This document shows, piece by piece, positions 49,201 through 53,622 of a stretch of DNA of 64,000 nt. The stretch covers positions 53,833,885 through 53,897,884 of the forward strand of contig CAIIXF020000001.1 in the NCBI GenBank assembly GCA_903813345.2, read 5' to 3'. The stretch comes from Owenia fusiformis (Eukaryota > Annelida > Polychaeta > Sabellida > Oweniidae). How positions within the stretch are numbered: the stretch's first letter is position 1; each line of letters starts with the position of its first letter. A model generated the notes under the pieces. The model was given only the letters and a program-made list of their open reading frames with translations, ran no database searches and was not told where the DNA came from. The position numbers and the translations under genes were made by a program.

Positions 49201-51533
49201 TATTCATTCTGAATAACAGTTGGTTATAGAAATAATTTAGGTTTTGACATGTATATGTAACCCTTACCTGTTTGGTAACTAGGATAGTTAAATGTAAACT
49301 AGCGTTGAGCCAACTCCAAGATTTTATTCTCTTTCCTTATTGTAGATCTGCAATAAGATTTTTATAGACATAAAAGGTTGGAGGAAAATGTTTTAATTTA
49401 TGTTCTTATGAGATTGATATTTTATTAGATTCTAAGAATTTAAGATGGCCAGAAGTTTTATAGGAACCCATAACAGCTTTAAATGAAAAATAATCCTAAT
49501 TGGTAATTGTAAGTCTTGAATAATTAAGAAAATTAATTAAGAAAATTAGTTACTAAGACATACAATGTATATCATACAATTTTTTTGTTCACAACCTTTT
49601 TTCATGACATCATTAAGTGGTCTTATAACAAGGTAAAAAGTAGTAAGTAATTGAATACATAATTGGAAGAAAGTTGCTGAGAATTTCACCTACAAAATTC
49701 TATATACTGTACAAACAATTTATCACAATACTACATAGTTAATTGTATCACCTTTTAGTGTTTTAAGAATTTGACGTATTATTGAAGAACATGTACTTCC
49801 TCCTTGTAGGGTTATATTCTAGATTTAAATTTTAAATTGAAATTGTATGCTTAACCCAGGTATAGTAGGGCGGTGCATAATAACCTTAAACGAAAATTTG
49901 AGAGATTAAATCAACAATCAAGCGTCATTTAAATATCAAATGGTAATAGAAATTATGTATTGAAATATTTCTACTGTGATCAAACCTTCATATTAAAAGA
50001 AACTTAATGTGCGATGTTTATTCTGTTCCTTTTATCTTAGTTTTTATTAACTTTCAAATTCCCTATGATTCATATTAGATTCATAGCCTTTTGTCAAAAA
50101 TTGTTTTGCAGCGTTCAGTTTTTCTTTAGAAGAAATGTTGATTTGTATTTTCTTAAAAATTAGAAAAACACCCTTCCTCTAACTCTCTGTTGAGTTGACT
50201 ATTTAAATGTGTTATTTATTTAAAAATTAACGTTAATATTTTTATTATTTATTTTAATAAAATTTAAGATATTTTTGCAATTAATGTAGATAAGAGCATA
50301 TGTTAATGGGATGGGTACTTTAACGAATATACAAAACACATGAAACATGTCATGTATCAGAAATCAGAATCTGACCTAATTATTGTAAAAGGGTCAGAAA
50401 GTTCAAAATTTTCTCCAATAGTCTTTGTATGTCAAACCTTTTTATGGTCAGCAAATTTCGTAAGACAAGATTGTCTCTTTTAAATCTTCCTTCAAGATCG
50501 GGCTTCGCTGAACCTGTATGAGGAGAAGTGAAATATCCTTGGACTGAGGAAGTGTTTGACTACCCAGAGTGATGAGATTTCTCGTTACCTTAGAAACAAC
50601 CATGAAACTTAGAGTGACGAGATAACCTGTTACCATTTTTTTCACTAAATTGCTCTTATTTGAACAATTTTCATCCAATTTACACAGAAAATGTTTTAAA
50701 ATATAGAAATGATCTCTGCCGACTGATTTCACTGAATTGTGTTGTTCTTTCAGATGGTATTGATGTCCTTGCTATAACCAGCACCCCAGTGGATGCAACC
50801 ACCTCAGATGTGGAGTTAATCTTTGATGTGGACTATGACAGAGTGATCCAGGGACAAGAGAAATATTTCTCTTTACATGCCCTTAACCATCTTGGATACA
50901 TGTACCCCAATATCAGCATCACTGATGTCTCGTTCGAAAGAGGTTTGCTTGTTTATTTACTAACAGGTCCGTAGCCATGGGGGGGGGGGCTACAGTGGTT
51001 TGAGTGGACACTCACTGGCCTAGAAATCTTTTAAAATCTTTTTGGCCAAAGTTGCCAAACGTGAACCCGGACCTGGAATTTTTTGAATAGTGAACCAACC
51101 CCCTTGGTAAAAGTTGGCTATGGGCCTGACTAACTTACAACTACAGTGTATGGCTATGTTGGAAGGTATTTCTACAGTTAATCGATATATCTCATCCAGA
51201 TCGAGATAATAATGAGGAATGTTTCTTTTGGAGAAAACACCAGGACATTCCGTTACAGCATTCAATAAAATTTTGGGGCCACATTTGAAATGCCCCTAAC
51301 TTTCCTTGACCACCATCACCATGTGAATGTATTTTTCAGATGGTTCCAGTGCCATGAAAGTCAGCTTCTACACAACAGGAGCGCCAGACACTCTATCGTT
51401 TACACATAGGACTATGTATGAGGACATTAAACGTGGTCTAAGATTCACCTTTAATGGGAGAACATTCTCTGCTTTTCTTAACATGAAGGTTAATGGGGAG
51501 CAGTTCTATGGTAAAGATGGACCTCCAAGTAAG
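13134..51533 (+). CDS. PKHD1L1: Fibrocystin-L (PKHD1L1)-like gene, 29 internal exons, partial
   Basis: Large type-I membrane protein of the polycystic kidney and hepatic disease 1-like family, expected at the cell surface. The 29 exons listed separately total about 6,536 nt (2,178 codons) and every junction is GT-AG and phase-compatible with no internal stop. Recognisable in order are the C-terminal half of a G8 domain (exons 1-2), beta-helix (PbH1) segments with HFHMNG, GTHFGFWY and WFGLWIF blocks (exons 3-8), a proline-rich linker (exon 9), a complete second G8 domain (exons 10-11), a second set of PbH1 segments (exons 12-21) and an extracellular C-terminal region with many N-glycosylation sequons (exons 22-29). 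Mammalian members exceed 4,000 residues, so the N-terminal IPT/PA14-type half lies upstream and the TM anchor downstream. Intron 11 is 8.9 kb and contains an antisense gene. The hyaluronidase relatives CEMIP and TMEM2 share G8 and PbH1 domains, but the double G8 layout and length favour PKHD1L1. Confidence 0.92.
13401..13585. mobile_element. Palindromic MITE, GGTCAATATCATAT family
   Basis: The arms AGGTTAT…GGGATTGAATATGGGTTTTA and …ATTCAATCCC…ATAACCT are inverted, and the centre is filled with AATATGATATTGACC units. It is related to 17709-17962. Confidence 0.85.
13649..14532 (-). mobile_element. mariner-like transposon, internally deleted
   Basis: The ends CGAGGGGTGATCCAAAA and TTTTGGATCACCCCTCG are inverted repeats of about 50 bp, flanked by TA at 13647-13648 and 14533-14534 as for Tc1/mariner. 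At 884 bp it is shorter than a full mariner. The minus-strand ORF 14163-13822 joins an N-terminal-like stretch to the C-terminal third: YSLYMTPCDFLPF corresponds to the mariner YSPDLAPCDFFLF block with the third catalytic Asp. The first two catalytic acids are gone, so it is non-autonomous. Confidence 0.88.
14876..15114 (+). CDS. PKHD1L1: PKHD1L1-like exon 2
   Basis: tttccag acceptor, g|gtaagt donor. It continues HSMGENEKHTIKAIS, the end of the G8 domain, then LETRGEVGLLTRNIKIQG, the conserved step into the beta-helix. Confidence 0.93.
15352..15456 (+). CDS. PKHD1L1: PKHD1L1-like exon 3
   Basis: ttttcag acceptor, ag|gtatat donor. It encodes GQFATQSCFRGRFGEEIGSD and the QVMLAAREPDK stretch. 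Confidence 0.9.
15511..15957. mobile_element. TGTCACCACC element, copy 1
   Basis: It starts TGTCACCACC and has GGTGGTGACA near the other end (15924-15933). The body repeats the phrases TCAAATTGACC, ATCATCTACAAGTTCTCAGA and CAATGACCTTCTC. The second copy is at 46334-47297, in the same orientation and the same gene. Confidence 0.8.
16241..16574 (+). CDS. PKHD1L1: PKHD1L1-like exon 4 (beta-helix)
   Basis: atttcag acceptor, attg|gtaatt donor. It contains LEYVEFTHTGQAYRLGHYTL, HFHMNG and GHAIFTEDGIEENN, the most conserved PbH1 blocks of the family. Confidence 0.95.
16965..17169. mobile_element. hAT-type MITE, CAGGCCC…GGGCCTG ends
   Basis: CAGGCCCATAGCCAGG pairs with CCTGGCTACGGGCCTG. The flanks are ACATA and GCATA, a probable 5-bp duplication with one mismatch. 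A related copy with exact 5-bp ACTAA flanks is at 50964-51128. Confidence 0.78.
17354..17705. repeat. Low-complexity AT element, inverted relative of 43840-44105
   Basis: CCATAATACTACTGTTTTCC, AATCATATATACTCGAAAA and ATTGTCCCTGG phrases recur as reverse complement at 43840-44105. The rest is T/A-rich with TTTTCATTTTTTC runs. Confidence 0.75.
17709..17962. mobile_element. Palindromic MITE abutting exon 5
   Basis: The outer arms GGTCATTTCATGGTTGATTT and …AATCAAGCATGAAATAACCT are inverted. The core has repeated CGGTCAATATCATATT units with GCTACGCTCGTT between them. The right end is about 10 bp from the acceptor AG at 17971-17972. Confidence 0.85.
17973..18146 (+). CDS. PKHD1L1: PKHD1L1-like exon 5
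   Basis: tttatag acceptor, gatg|gtatga donor. It encodes NPNNIVRNNHAAGGTHFGFW and LGEFSNNSAHSMGW. Its acceptor lies only about 10 bp from the end of a palindromic MITE. Confidence 0.94.
18280..19400. repeat. Diverged tandem repeats of roughly 175-250 bp, intron 5
   Basis: Recurring phrases GCCATTTTGGATTTTCCATC, CTAAAATCTTGTCTTTAAAG and GATCAATTTCAAATTTTCAG appear six or so times in the same order. It looks like an old satellite or tandemly duplicated intron sequence. No coding. Confidence 0.7.
19484..19722 (+). CDS. PKHD1L1: PKHD1L1-like exon 6
   Basis: ttgaag acceptor, ctg|gtaagt donor. It reads FGLWIFSMPGYFP, then FNTLTAWRCEKGAEVVHGGN and the DNEDAGMVWTE block. Confidence 0.94.
20185..20411 (+). 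CDS. PKHD1L1: PKHD1L1-like exon 7
   Basis: ttccag acceptor, aag|gtaatg donor. It contains the DGMHFINFDRPSCAAL block and FENIKW, both typical of the family. Confidence 0.93.
20780..21347 (+). CDS. PKHD1L1: PKHD1L1-like exon 8 (largest)
   Basis: ttccag acceptor, ag|gtgagt donor. It begins ARWHYPHEGFHYDLDGSLTG and carries sequons NIT, NFT and NDT, consistent with an extracellular position. Confidence 0.94.
21603..21949 (+). mobile_element. Non-autonomous repeat, copy 2 of the 3281-3614 family
   Basis: Same family in opposite orientation. It ends with a strong hairpin of about 45-bp arms (ATAACGTCATTTCTGTGGGC… / …GCCCTTTGAAATGACGTTAT). Confidence 0.85.
22040..22345 (+). CDS. PKHD1L1: PKHD1L1-like exon 9 (linker to G8 domain 2)
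   Basis: ttacag acceptor, cag|gtatat donor. A proline run (PPVPPPPPEQRP) is followed by VFWSEADSWVGVEEGYGG, the start of the second G8 region. Confidence 0.9.
22805..23056 (+). CDS. PKHD1L1: PKHD1L1-like exon 10 (G8 domain 2, first half)
   Basis: ttccag acceptor, ag|gtaatg donor. It encodes LYIYGTLEIANT, HVLIQGGRLIVGFNETEPF and LILRGEH, the diagnostic first half of a G8 domain. Confidence 0.94.
23285..23533 (+). CDS. PKHD1L1: PKHD1L1-like exon 11 (G8 domain 2, second half)
   Basis: tatag acceptor, ag|gtaacg donor. It reads GGLDIHGISRAVYWTQLSQT and VDWLPGDNIVIAPTSYEANE, which closes the second G8 domain. It aligns directly with exon 1. Confidence 0.94.
23945..24395 (-). pseudogene. Non-LTR retrotransposon reverse transcriptase fragment
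   Basis: The minus strand reads NNFGLKWGFQFSDKKSKIMI… then EYKYLGVMFNRSL, the RT palm-to-thumb junction of LINE ORF2. One in-frame TGA falls between. The catalytic YADD core and both ends are missing. Confidence 0.8.
24437..25660. mobile_element. Foldback element with about 310-bp inverted arms
   Basis: The left arm 24437-24745 and right arm 25355-25660 are reverse complements at high identity (for example AGGAGGGAA…TTAGCGCAACAG). The unique centre contains a GC-rich promoter-like patch at 24772-24832. Both arms hold the same 60-codon open frame (minus 24724-24527, plus 25388-25570) with no known domain. Confidence 0.85.
24772..24807 (+). promoter_or_regulatory. Promoter-like patch in the foldback centre
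   Basis: TGCGCAGGCGCA (24772-24783) is one base from the NRF-1 consensus palindrome and is followed by TATATAAAG at 24799-24807. Whether it is used is unknown. Confidence 0.35.
25689..27129 (-). mobile_element. PIF/Harbinger-like non-autonomous element, copy 2 (inverted)
   Basis: It ends AGCTACGTTCACACCAACGG…CCGTTGGTGTGAACGTAGCT, flanked by TTA at 25686-25688 and 27130-27132. It carries the same AAAGCG-type repeats, the same central promoter/ORF on the minus strand (start near 26490) and the same duplicated terminal segment, here at the left end. It is colinear with copy 1 in reverse. Confidence 0.87.
27529..27534 (-). terminator. Candidate poly(A) signal of the SDR gene
   Basis: AATAAA on the minus strand about 155 bases after the SDR stop codon. 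It is positional evidence only. Confidence 0.4.
27688..28506 (-). CDS. Short-chain dehydrogenase/reductase, intronless, catalytic Tyr missing
   Basis: A classical-SDR-size protein of 272 residues, cytosolic by lack of signal or TM segments. TGSNSGIG at 11-18 is the NAD(P)-binding glycine motif, HGRN near 35 marks the cofactor-specific strand, NNAG lies at 91-94, VSS with the active-site Ser near 143, Lys161 and the PGFVKTPM segment near 187 (FabG-like subfamily), then HDGG near 251. Where YxxxK is expected the sequence is TFCGIAKAG, so the catalytic Tyr is Cys157 (codon TGT, one transition from TAT) or, if aligned on Ser143, Phe156. It may be a non-catalytic paralogue or carry a recent mutation. 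It is nested antisense in intron 11 of the PKHD1L1-like gene. It could be a retrocopy, since its neighbours have introns, but no poly(A) tail is visible. Confidence 0.92.
   Translation of the reverse strand: MRFLNKCIIVTGSNSGIGKATALLFAKEGACVLIHGRNIETIKSTVEECKEIGYETAKFPMVQGGFDEDGILKRIQETAIAEFGRIDILVNNAGEGERSNTITGSEDVFDRQINCFLKAPIFLSQLCFPELKKSKGNIVNVSSMLGTRPCAFNLTFCGIAKAGLNQFTQCAGIEYGSEGVRVNAICPGFVKTPMGLKSGRFKTVEEWEAAHVQRSAGVPMKKVGTAEETAKLIAFVASDDASMMNGACIIHDGGSTLMGLDTQTIENAAKFC
28649..30252 (-). mobile_element. 5'-truncated LINE insertion with poly(A) tail and 15-bp TSD
   Basis: Flanked by the direct duplication TATATAGCCATGATT at 28634-28648 and 30253-30267. The 3' end is a T-run (poly(A) on the minus strand) right after the left duplication. 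The 5' end is cut inside the RT domain. An open frame fills most of it, indicating a young insertion. Confidence 0.96.
28881..30251 (-). CDS. LINE ORF2 C-terminal part: reverse transcriptase and zinc knuckle
   Basis: The open frame enters upstream of the first Met with SYLSDRKMYV, the conserved run before RT motif 4. Then come GVPQGSILGPLFFLLYINDL, YADD (catalytic Asp pair), KHLGYCFD of the thumb region, and near the C-terminus CSCG…RHFFLKC as a zinc knuckle. At least 448 codons have no stop. The endonuclease and N-terminal palm are absent, so it is not autonomous. Confidence 0.94.
   Translation of the reverse strand, partial: KSYLSDRKMYVNLAGASSSMSETNFINCGVPQGSILGPLFFLLYINDLPDKIDTECYIYADDTSLQFSFDPKNPNEIDQSVASNLEAIQNWSKLWKLEFKPEKSCEVIFHTPRMPIENVTTSFLNNSEIKRIATHKHLGYCFDECLSNINHIDEICTKVKKMLNPLKKLQGKLTGKHLETIFTSFIRPYFDYGVVLYNKSSKYLLERLNKLYYQAAILCSGCYHGSNTTKVLTLLQWHTLEDRRKMQVNNFMYKVVNGTNPVYLNEIFEKYKNKSIRTNRNTSDFKLPIRCSNRFLESAVLGAISSWSMLPSYIREKKTLQTFKKYQKTYFAPKKLTLPSTFLNLTRKQEIIINRLRADLLFRAQLYAHNFTFIDGPNCSCGATSTPRHFFLKCPNNELNFQTLKNDIELIAPGAFNKHKNQADLLSLFYYGDPDLPLETNSQLLSKVADFISANI
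30304..30840. mobile_element. Palindromic MITE-like repeat
   Basis: The left arm 30304-30423 (TATTTTGCAAGTGACTTCAA…) and right arm 30717-30840 are reverse complements. The centre has two to three direct copies of a GTCATAATGAA…CTAGTGAAC phrase. It lies 37 bp from the LINE insertion. Confidence 0.8.
30851..32466. other. Rest of intron 11
   Basis: AT-rich. Around 31960-32170 a phrase with ATGATAGAGGA and GTTCTAGAGCT occurs twice about 140 bp apart. Nothing else recognised. Confidence 0.45.
32467..32640 (+). CDS. PKHD1L1: PKHD1L1-like exon 12
   Basis: tttcag acceptor, ag|gtacat donor. It encodes AAEVGVLTRNVKVIGEN, the same motif as in exon 2 after G8 domain 1, and ends GVEYKG. It follows the 8.9 kb intron 11 in the right phase. 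Confidence 0.92.
33472..34110. mobile_element. DNA transposon relic B, flanked by 6-bp duplication CCATAT
   Basis: Same family as 3769-5909: begins TATGGAATG, ends GGCACTATA, with CCATAT at 33466-33471 and 34111-34116. It lacks the foldback insertion of copy A. No ORF of interest. Confidence 0.8.
34828..35061 (+). CDS. PKHD1L1: PKHD1L1-like exon 13
   Basis: tttcag acceptor, cag|gtcagt donor. VTNTEFYHTGQEGW, YVKGCAFHHGFSPALGLYGA and the VVHHTVGAG turn parallel exon 4. Confidence 0.93.
35939..36060 (+). CDS. PKHD1L1: PKHD1L1-like exon 14
   Basis: ttgcag acceptor, gag|gtatat donor. It reads MVIEGDNNRLYRNLVV. Confidence 0.92.
36133..36292. repeat. 21-bp minisatellite, about 8 units
   Basis: Unit TGTTTCAATGACCATTGATT plus T, with alternating GACC/GTCC variants, in intron 14. 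Confidence 0.92.
36625..36803 (+). CDS. PKHD1L1: PKHD1L1-like exon 15
   Basis: ttacag acceptor, aa|gtatga donor. It encodes VLINNTVAGSERCGFKVKGE and WTGNTAHTVLHGVH. Confidence 0.92.
37371..38070. repeat. 43/44-bp minisatellite array, about 16 units
   Basis: Two unit types alternate: AGGTCACATGACCAGAGGAG followed by CTATTAACAATGGTTACTCA AGCT (44 bp), and the GTAATAACAATGGTTACCAA ACT type (43 bp). It ends about 30 bp before the acceptor of exon 16. Confidence 0.95.
38101..38300 (+). CDS. PKHD1L1: PKHD1L1-like exon 16, with alternative donor
   Basis: ttccag acceptor, ag|gtaagt donor at 38301. It encodes YNSYDFGIYHQTSCSMVLSD. The last 22 bases and the donor belong to a 33-bp unit repeated three times, so a second in-frame donor g|gtatgt exists at 38334. 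Confidence 0.92.
38279..38377. repeat. 33-bp triplication across the exon 16 splice donor
   Basis: Units at 38279-38311, 38312-38344 and 38345-38377 start GTCTCTAATACAG. Unit 1 has the donor gtaagt, unit 2 gtatgt, and unit 3 has lost the GT (ggaaat). The repeat is in frame: VSNTVFIGKLD / VSNTEFIGMLD / VSNTAFMGKLN. Confidence 0.95.
38583..38786 (+). CDS. PKHD1L1: PKHD1L1-like exon 17
   Basis: ttctgcag acceptor, ag|gtgagt donor. It encodes an Arg/Gly/Pro-rich stretch (PRPNGGRSRPGVRAPR), then GFVMSSFESGP and FPWHKP. Confidence 0.9.
39046..39211 (+). CDS. PKHD1L1: PKHD1L1-like exon 18
   Basis: cctgcag acceptor, gg|gtgagt donor. It reads DNTFISYKGRCGKKDDIAIM and YIHRPSLG. Confidence 0.92.
39506..39744 (+). 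CDS. PKHD1L1: PKHD1L1-like exon 19
   Basis: tttag acceptor, ag|gttacc donor. It contains NPSDCVDMDCDGLKKILIRD and GSIIGD, a strongly conserved calcium-site-like Asp-rich block in the family. Confidence 0.92.
40061..40333 (+). CDS. PKHD1L1: PKHD1L1-like exon 20
   Basis: ttcacag acceptor, ag|gtttgt donor (weak). It is rich in Trp and Cys: CKWHNRWQAYSC and WCFGYTCQERIS. Confidence 0.9.
40452..40939 (+). CDS. PKHD1L1: PKHD1L1-like exon 21
   Basis: tttatag acceptor, aag|gtaggt donor. It encodes LRLHLLNTNSSSAVVVGIWY, YVLVRGPDPIEIR and IRNIALLLKIPEDRIRFVNV. Confidence 0.93.
42218..42250. repeat. GGGC microsatellite, G-quadruplex candidate
   Basis: About eight GGGC units in succession, far more GC-rich than its surroundings. 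Confidence 0.95.
42791..42809. promoter_or_regulatory. Perfect DR1 plus extended half-site for nuclear receptors
   Basis: AGGTCAAAGGTCA (42791-42803) is a perfect DR1, overlapped by TCAAGGTCA (42801-42809), the ERR/SF-1 type monomer site. It lies inside the transposon at 42170-43633. Use in the cell is unknown. Confidence 0.5.
43840..44105. repeat. Inverted relative of the 17354-17705 AT element
   Basis: Shares GGGAAAACAGTAGTATTATG and AGGGACAATATGATTTTT phrases in reverse orientation. Confidence 0.75.
44117..44240. repeat. About 32-bp tandem repeat, four units
   Basis: GGCATAAAAAGTGATGTCCC then ATTTTATGCT, repeated with small changes. Confidence 0.9.
44653..44731 (+). CDS. PKHD1L1: PKHD1L1-like exon 22 (short linker)
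   Basis: ttttcag acceptor, a|gtaagg donor. It encodes LEIGDPPSPTINTPPEDNN, a Pro/Asn-rich linker. It is the least conserved exon, placed by phase and splice sites. Confidence 0.82.
44740..45446. other. Intron 22, nothing recognised
   Basis: AT-rich intron without repeats or coding that I can name. Confidence 0.45.
45447..45678 (+). CDS. PKHD1L1: PKHD1L1-like exon 23
   Basis: ttcacag acceptor, tt|gtaagt donor. It encodes QLKDIAATLTESAQTGKLAE, typical of the region before the family's extracellular C-terminal part. Confidence 0.9.
46097..46262 (+). CDS. PKHD1L1: PKHD1L1-like exon 24
   Basis: atttag acceptor, ttc|gtaagt donor. It encodes YYEKVMAKQISEMSN and VPVQFVLQNQPLGSVEMQPF. Confidence 0.9.
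46334..47297. mobile_element. TGTCACCACC element, copy 2, with amplified half-site repeats
   Basis: Same ends as 15511-15957 but twice as long. The internal phrase with TGACCTTCAATGACCTTCTC and AAGGTCAAAAAGGTC is amplified about six times. Confidence 0.85.
47704..47862. mobile_element. 159-bp hairpin MITE with about 68-bp arms
   Basis: GGAATAAATAATGATAGGCC… is mirrored almost perfectly by …GGCCTATCATTATTTATTCC. The loop holds TGCACTCACCTTCGG. Confidence 0.92.
47966..48154 (+). CDS. PKHD1L1: PKHD1L1-like exon 25
   Basis: attag acceptor, ctg|gtaatt donor. Four N-glycosylation sequons (NVT, NTT, NFS, NQS) lie within 63 codons, which argues for an extracellular, glycosylated stretch. Confidence 0.91.
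48375..48557 (+). CDS. PKHD1L1: PKHD1L1-like exon 26
   Basis: tttgcag acceptor, aag|gtatga donor. It ends in QPIVQIYDDNDLLNREEINV. Confidence 0.9.
48815..49016 (+). CDS. PKHD1L1: PKHD1L1-like exon 27
   Basis: ttgtag acceptor, ag|gtaact donor. It reads GPWTCEARLHQPDNYYGDLQ and DLGFSHPGYGYIIHIVV. Confidence 0.9.
49017..50753. other. Intron 27, nothing recognised
   Basis: 1.7 kb of AT-rich intron. I see no element, repeat or gene. Confidence 0.5.
50754..50942 (+). CDS. PKHD1L1: PKHD1L1-like exon 28
   Basis: tttcag acceptor, ag|gtttgc donor. It encodes DVELIFDVDYDRVIQGQEKY. Confidence 0.9.
50964..51128. mobile_element. hAT-type MITE, second copy, 5-bp TSD ACTAA
   Basis: CAGGTCCGTAGCCATGG pairs with TTGGCTATGGGCCTG. 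ACTAA precedes and follows it exactly. It inserted 21 bp after the donor of exon 28. Confidence 0.82.
51340..51533 (+). CDS. PKHD1L1: PKHD1L1-like exon 29 (last visible)
   Basis: tttcag acceptor, aag|gtaagg donor. It encodes SSAMKVSFYTTGAP and KRGLRFTFNGRTFSAFLNMK. The gene must continue: no stop, no membrane segment and no poly(A) site is seen in the remaining 12.4 kb. Confidence 0.9.
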
Positions 51534-51795
51534 GTAAGGCCATACTATATGTATTAAATGTTTTATTGAGATTTTCATATCATAGAGTCTTTCAATAAAG
51601 CCTGTCACCTTTAACTACACCAAGAAAGGAATAAATCATGAATCATGATTCATAGGCTGTTGATACAATAGCAAACTTAAACCTGGAAACATTGCTACCT
51701 ATACTTACAACTAACATTGTGAATCTAGCCAGTTTATCCTATTTGTTGTTTGGCATTTGGCTGTTGGTGTTCGGCATCTTTAACATTTCCAAAAT

Positions 51796-52071
51796 GAGAA
51801 ATTTTACAAGTAAATTTTCTATTAATTACAATACAAACCTATTCCATGACATATGCTAATACCCCTAATTTGGAAAAATGGGCAAGTCCAAAAACAACAG
51901 GATAACCTGAATCCCTCTAGGTCAACTGACCTAACACCCCTTTATATGCTATAACTTCATAATTGTACGCAGTAAAACTTAATAAAAATACTGCGGGGAG
52001 GCAGGGTGGGCCTATGGTCATGGAATAGGTTTGTATTGTAATTAATAGAAAATTTACTTGTAAAATTTCTC
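51796..52071. repeat. Perfect 55-bp inverted repeat
   Basis: 51796-51850 and 52017-52071 are exact reverse complements (GAGAAATTTTACAAGTAAAT…). A third partial copy of the inner end (CCTATTCCATGACATATGCT) follows at about 52085-52105. Confidence 0.9.
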
Positions 52072-52385
52072 AATTACATACAATCCAACCTATTCCATGA
52101 CATATGCTGAATTAAAAGTAAAGGAGGTGGGATCCCGATTAAGCCAAAAGTATAATAAAAATTTATACACAAGTACTTATAATAAAAAGTAAATTCATAT
52201 TACCAAAAAGTACTCTGATCTCACAAACCATAGTGATCCCTAGTAGAACAGCCACCGTCATCCATTGTAAGGCAGAGGCTGTGACACATCTGTATAACTG
52301 TTATTGTCCTATCATAGTGAGCAGTCTTAGCCATCTAAGGGTAATGACAAACTCCTATGAATAGAGACTGGTTAACCAAGAATGG

Positions 52386-52667
52386 GCCGTTTAACCAAAC
52401 GAGGCAACCTTGCAGTTCTTCAAGGGTCCAGGTCACAAGCTAGTTGAGTTGAACCCTTCTGCAAAACAGTTCAGCTACACATCTGGGAGACTGTATGTCC
52501 TTTCACAGTGAGTATCCTTACCCATCTAAGGGTTGCGAATAACTCCTATGAATAGAACTGGTTAGCCAAGGATGGGCCGTTTAACCAAACGAGGCAACCT
52601 TGTAGTTCTTCAAAGGTCCAGGTCACAAGCTGGTTGAGTTGAACCCTTCTGCAAAACAGTTCCACTT
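52386..52667. repeat. Direct repeat of about 95 bp, two copies
   Basis: GGGCCGTTTAACCAAACGAG through CTTCTGCAAAACAGTTC occurs at 52386-52475 and about 52573-52662 with few differences. Confidence 0.9.
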
Positions 52668-53614
52668 ACACAAGAACTGGATAGACAAGGAATGGCTGTG
52701 TACAAGATAAAGACAAACCAAGTCCACCCAGTATTACTTCCAATCACCAGACTACAGTGCAATACTGAGTTGGTAACAAGTTGCAGAGTACTTAAAGTTG
52801 TATCTAGTTCTTGAAGCTGTAGACCCACCTGCAGCTTGGATGAGATATACATGAGTTAATCCAAGCCATTGTTGTAGTTCTTGTCAGTGTAGACAAAGGC
52901 ATCATCCTTTCATCCATTGGAATTCTAGGAAACTGCCGATAAATCAACTACCATGAGTCACAGCACAGGGTCCTAAAGGAACCAGTCTTGCATACAAAGT
53001 GAGGTGGAACACACTACATCTTGTCTTGTCACTGCTCTCAGAGTTGGTTGTTAGTTGAATAAACATCAAGTCTGGACCAGCGATGATCATAAAGCCGTTT
53101 CAGCCAACTTGTAGAATGGTTTAACGACAAAGAACAATACCACTACACATCTGCTAAGTGCTTCTTGTCTTTTGGATCCATAACAAAGTTACATGGAGCA
53201 AGACACCTCCGTAGACCCAGCCAGTCGAGGTTGGTACAGTCATCAGATAACTACAAGGATAAGTCAAACCATCTTCTTTGTAGTACCAATTAGTATTCAT
53301 CATAGAACAGATCAACCATTACTGCTGACCTGGGCAAGAAGAGACATCTTCCATCTGACTAAAACAAGTTGTTCAATGGACAAACTAGTGCATCAAGACA
53401 GTCTATCCATCTGTATAAAACCTTTAACACAGCTACGCTAGTAGACACAGTGGCACATCAAGCACAAAGTGGAACAGCATACAGGTCCATACTTATCTAT
53501 AAAGGATTAGTATGGAGATGAATCTAAAGGTGGTTGGAAACAAGCTTGCATTTGTTGGTAAACTTGTTAGACATCTTTAAGAAGATGAGGATATCACTGT
53601 TATGATTGTCTATA
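52668..53614. other. Repeat-poor stretch, no gene recognised
   Basis: Small ORFs here match no family I know. The sequence has the look of decayed repeat DNA. Confidence 0.4.
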
Positions 53615-53622
53615 GTGGCCAT

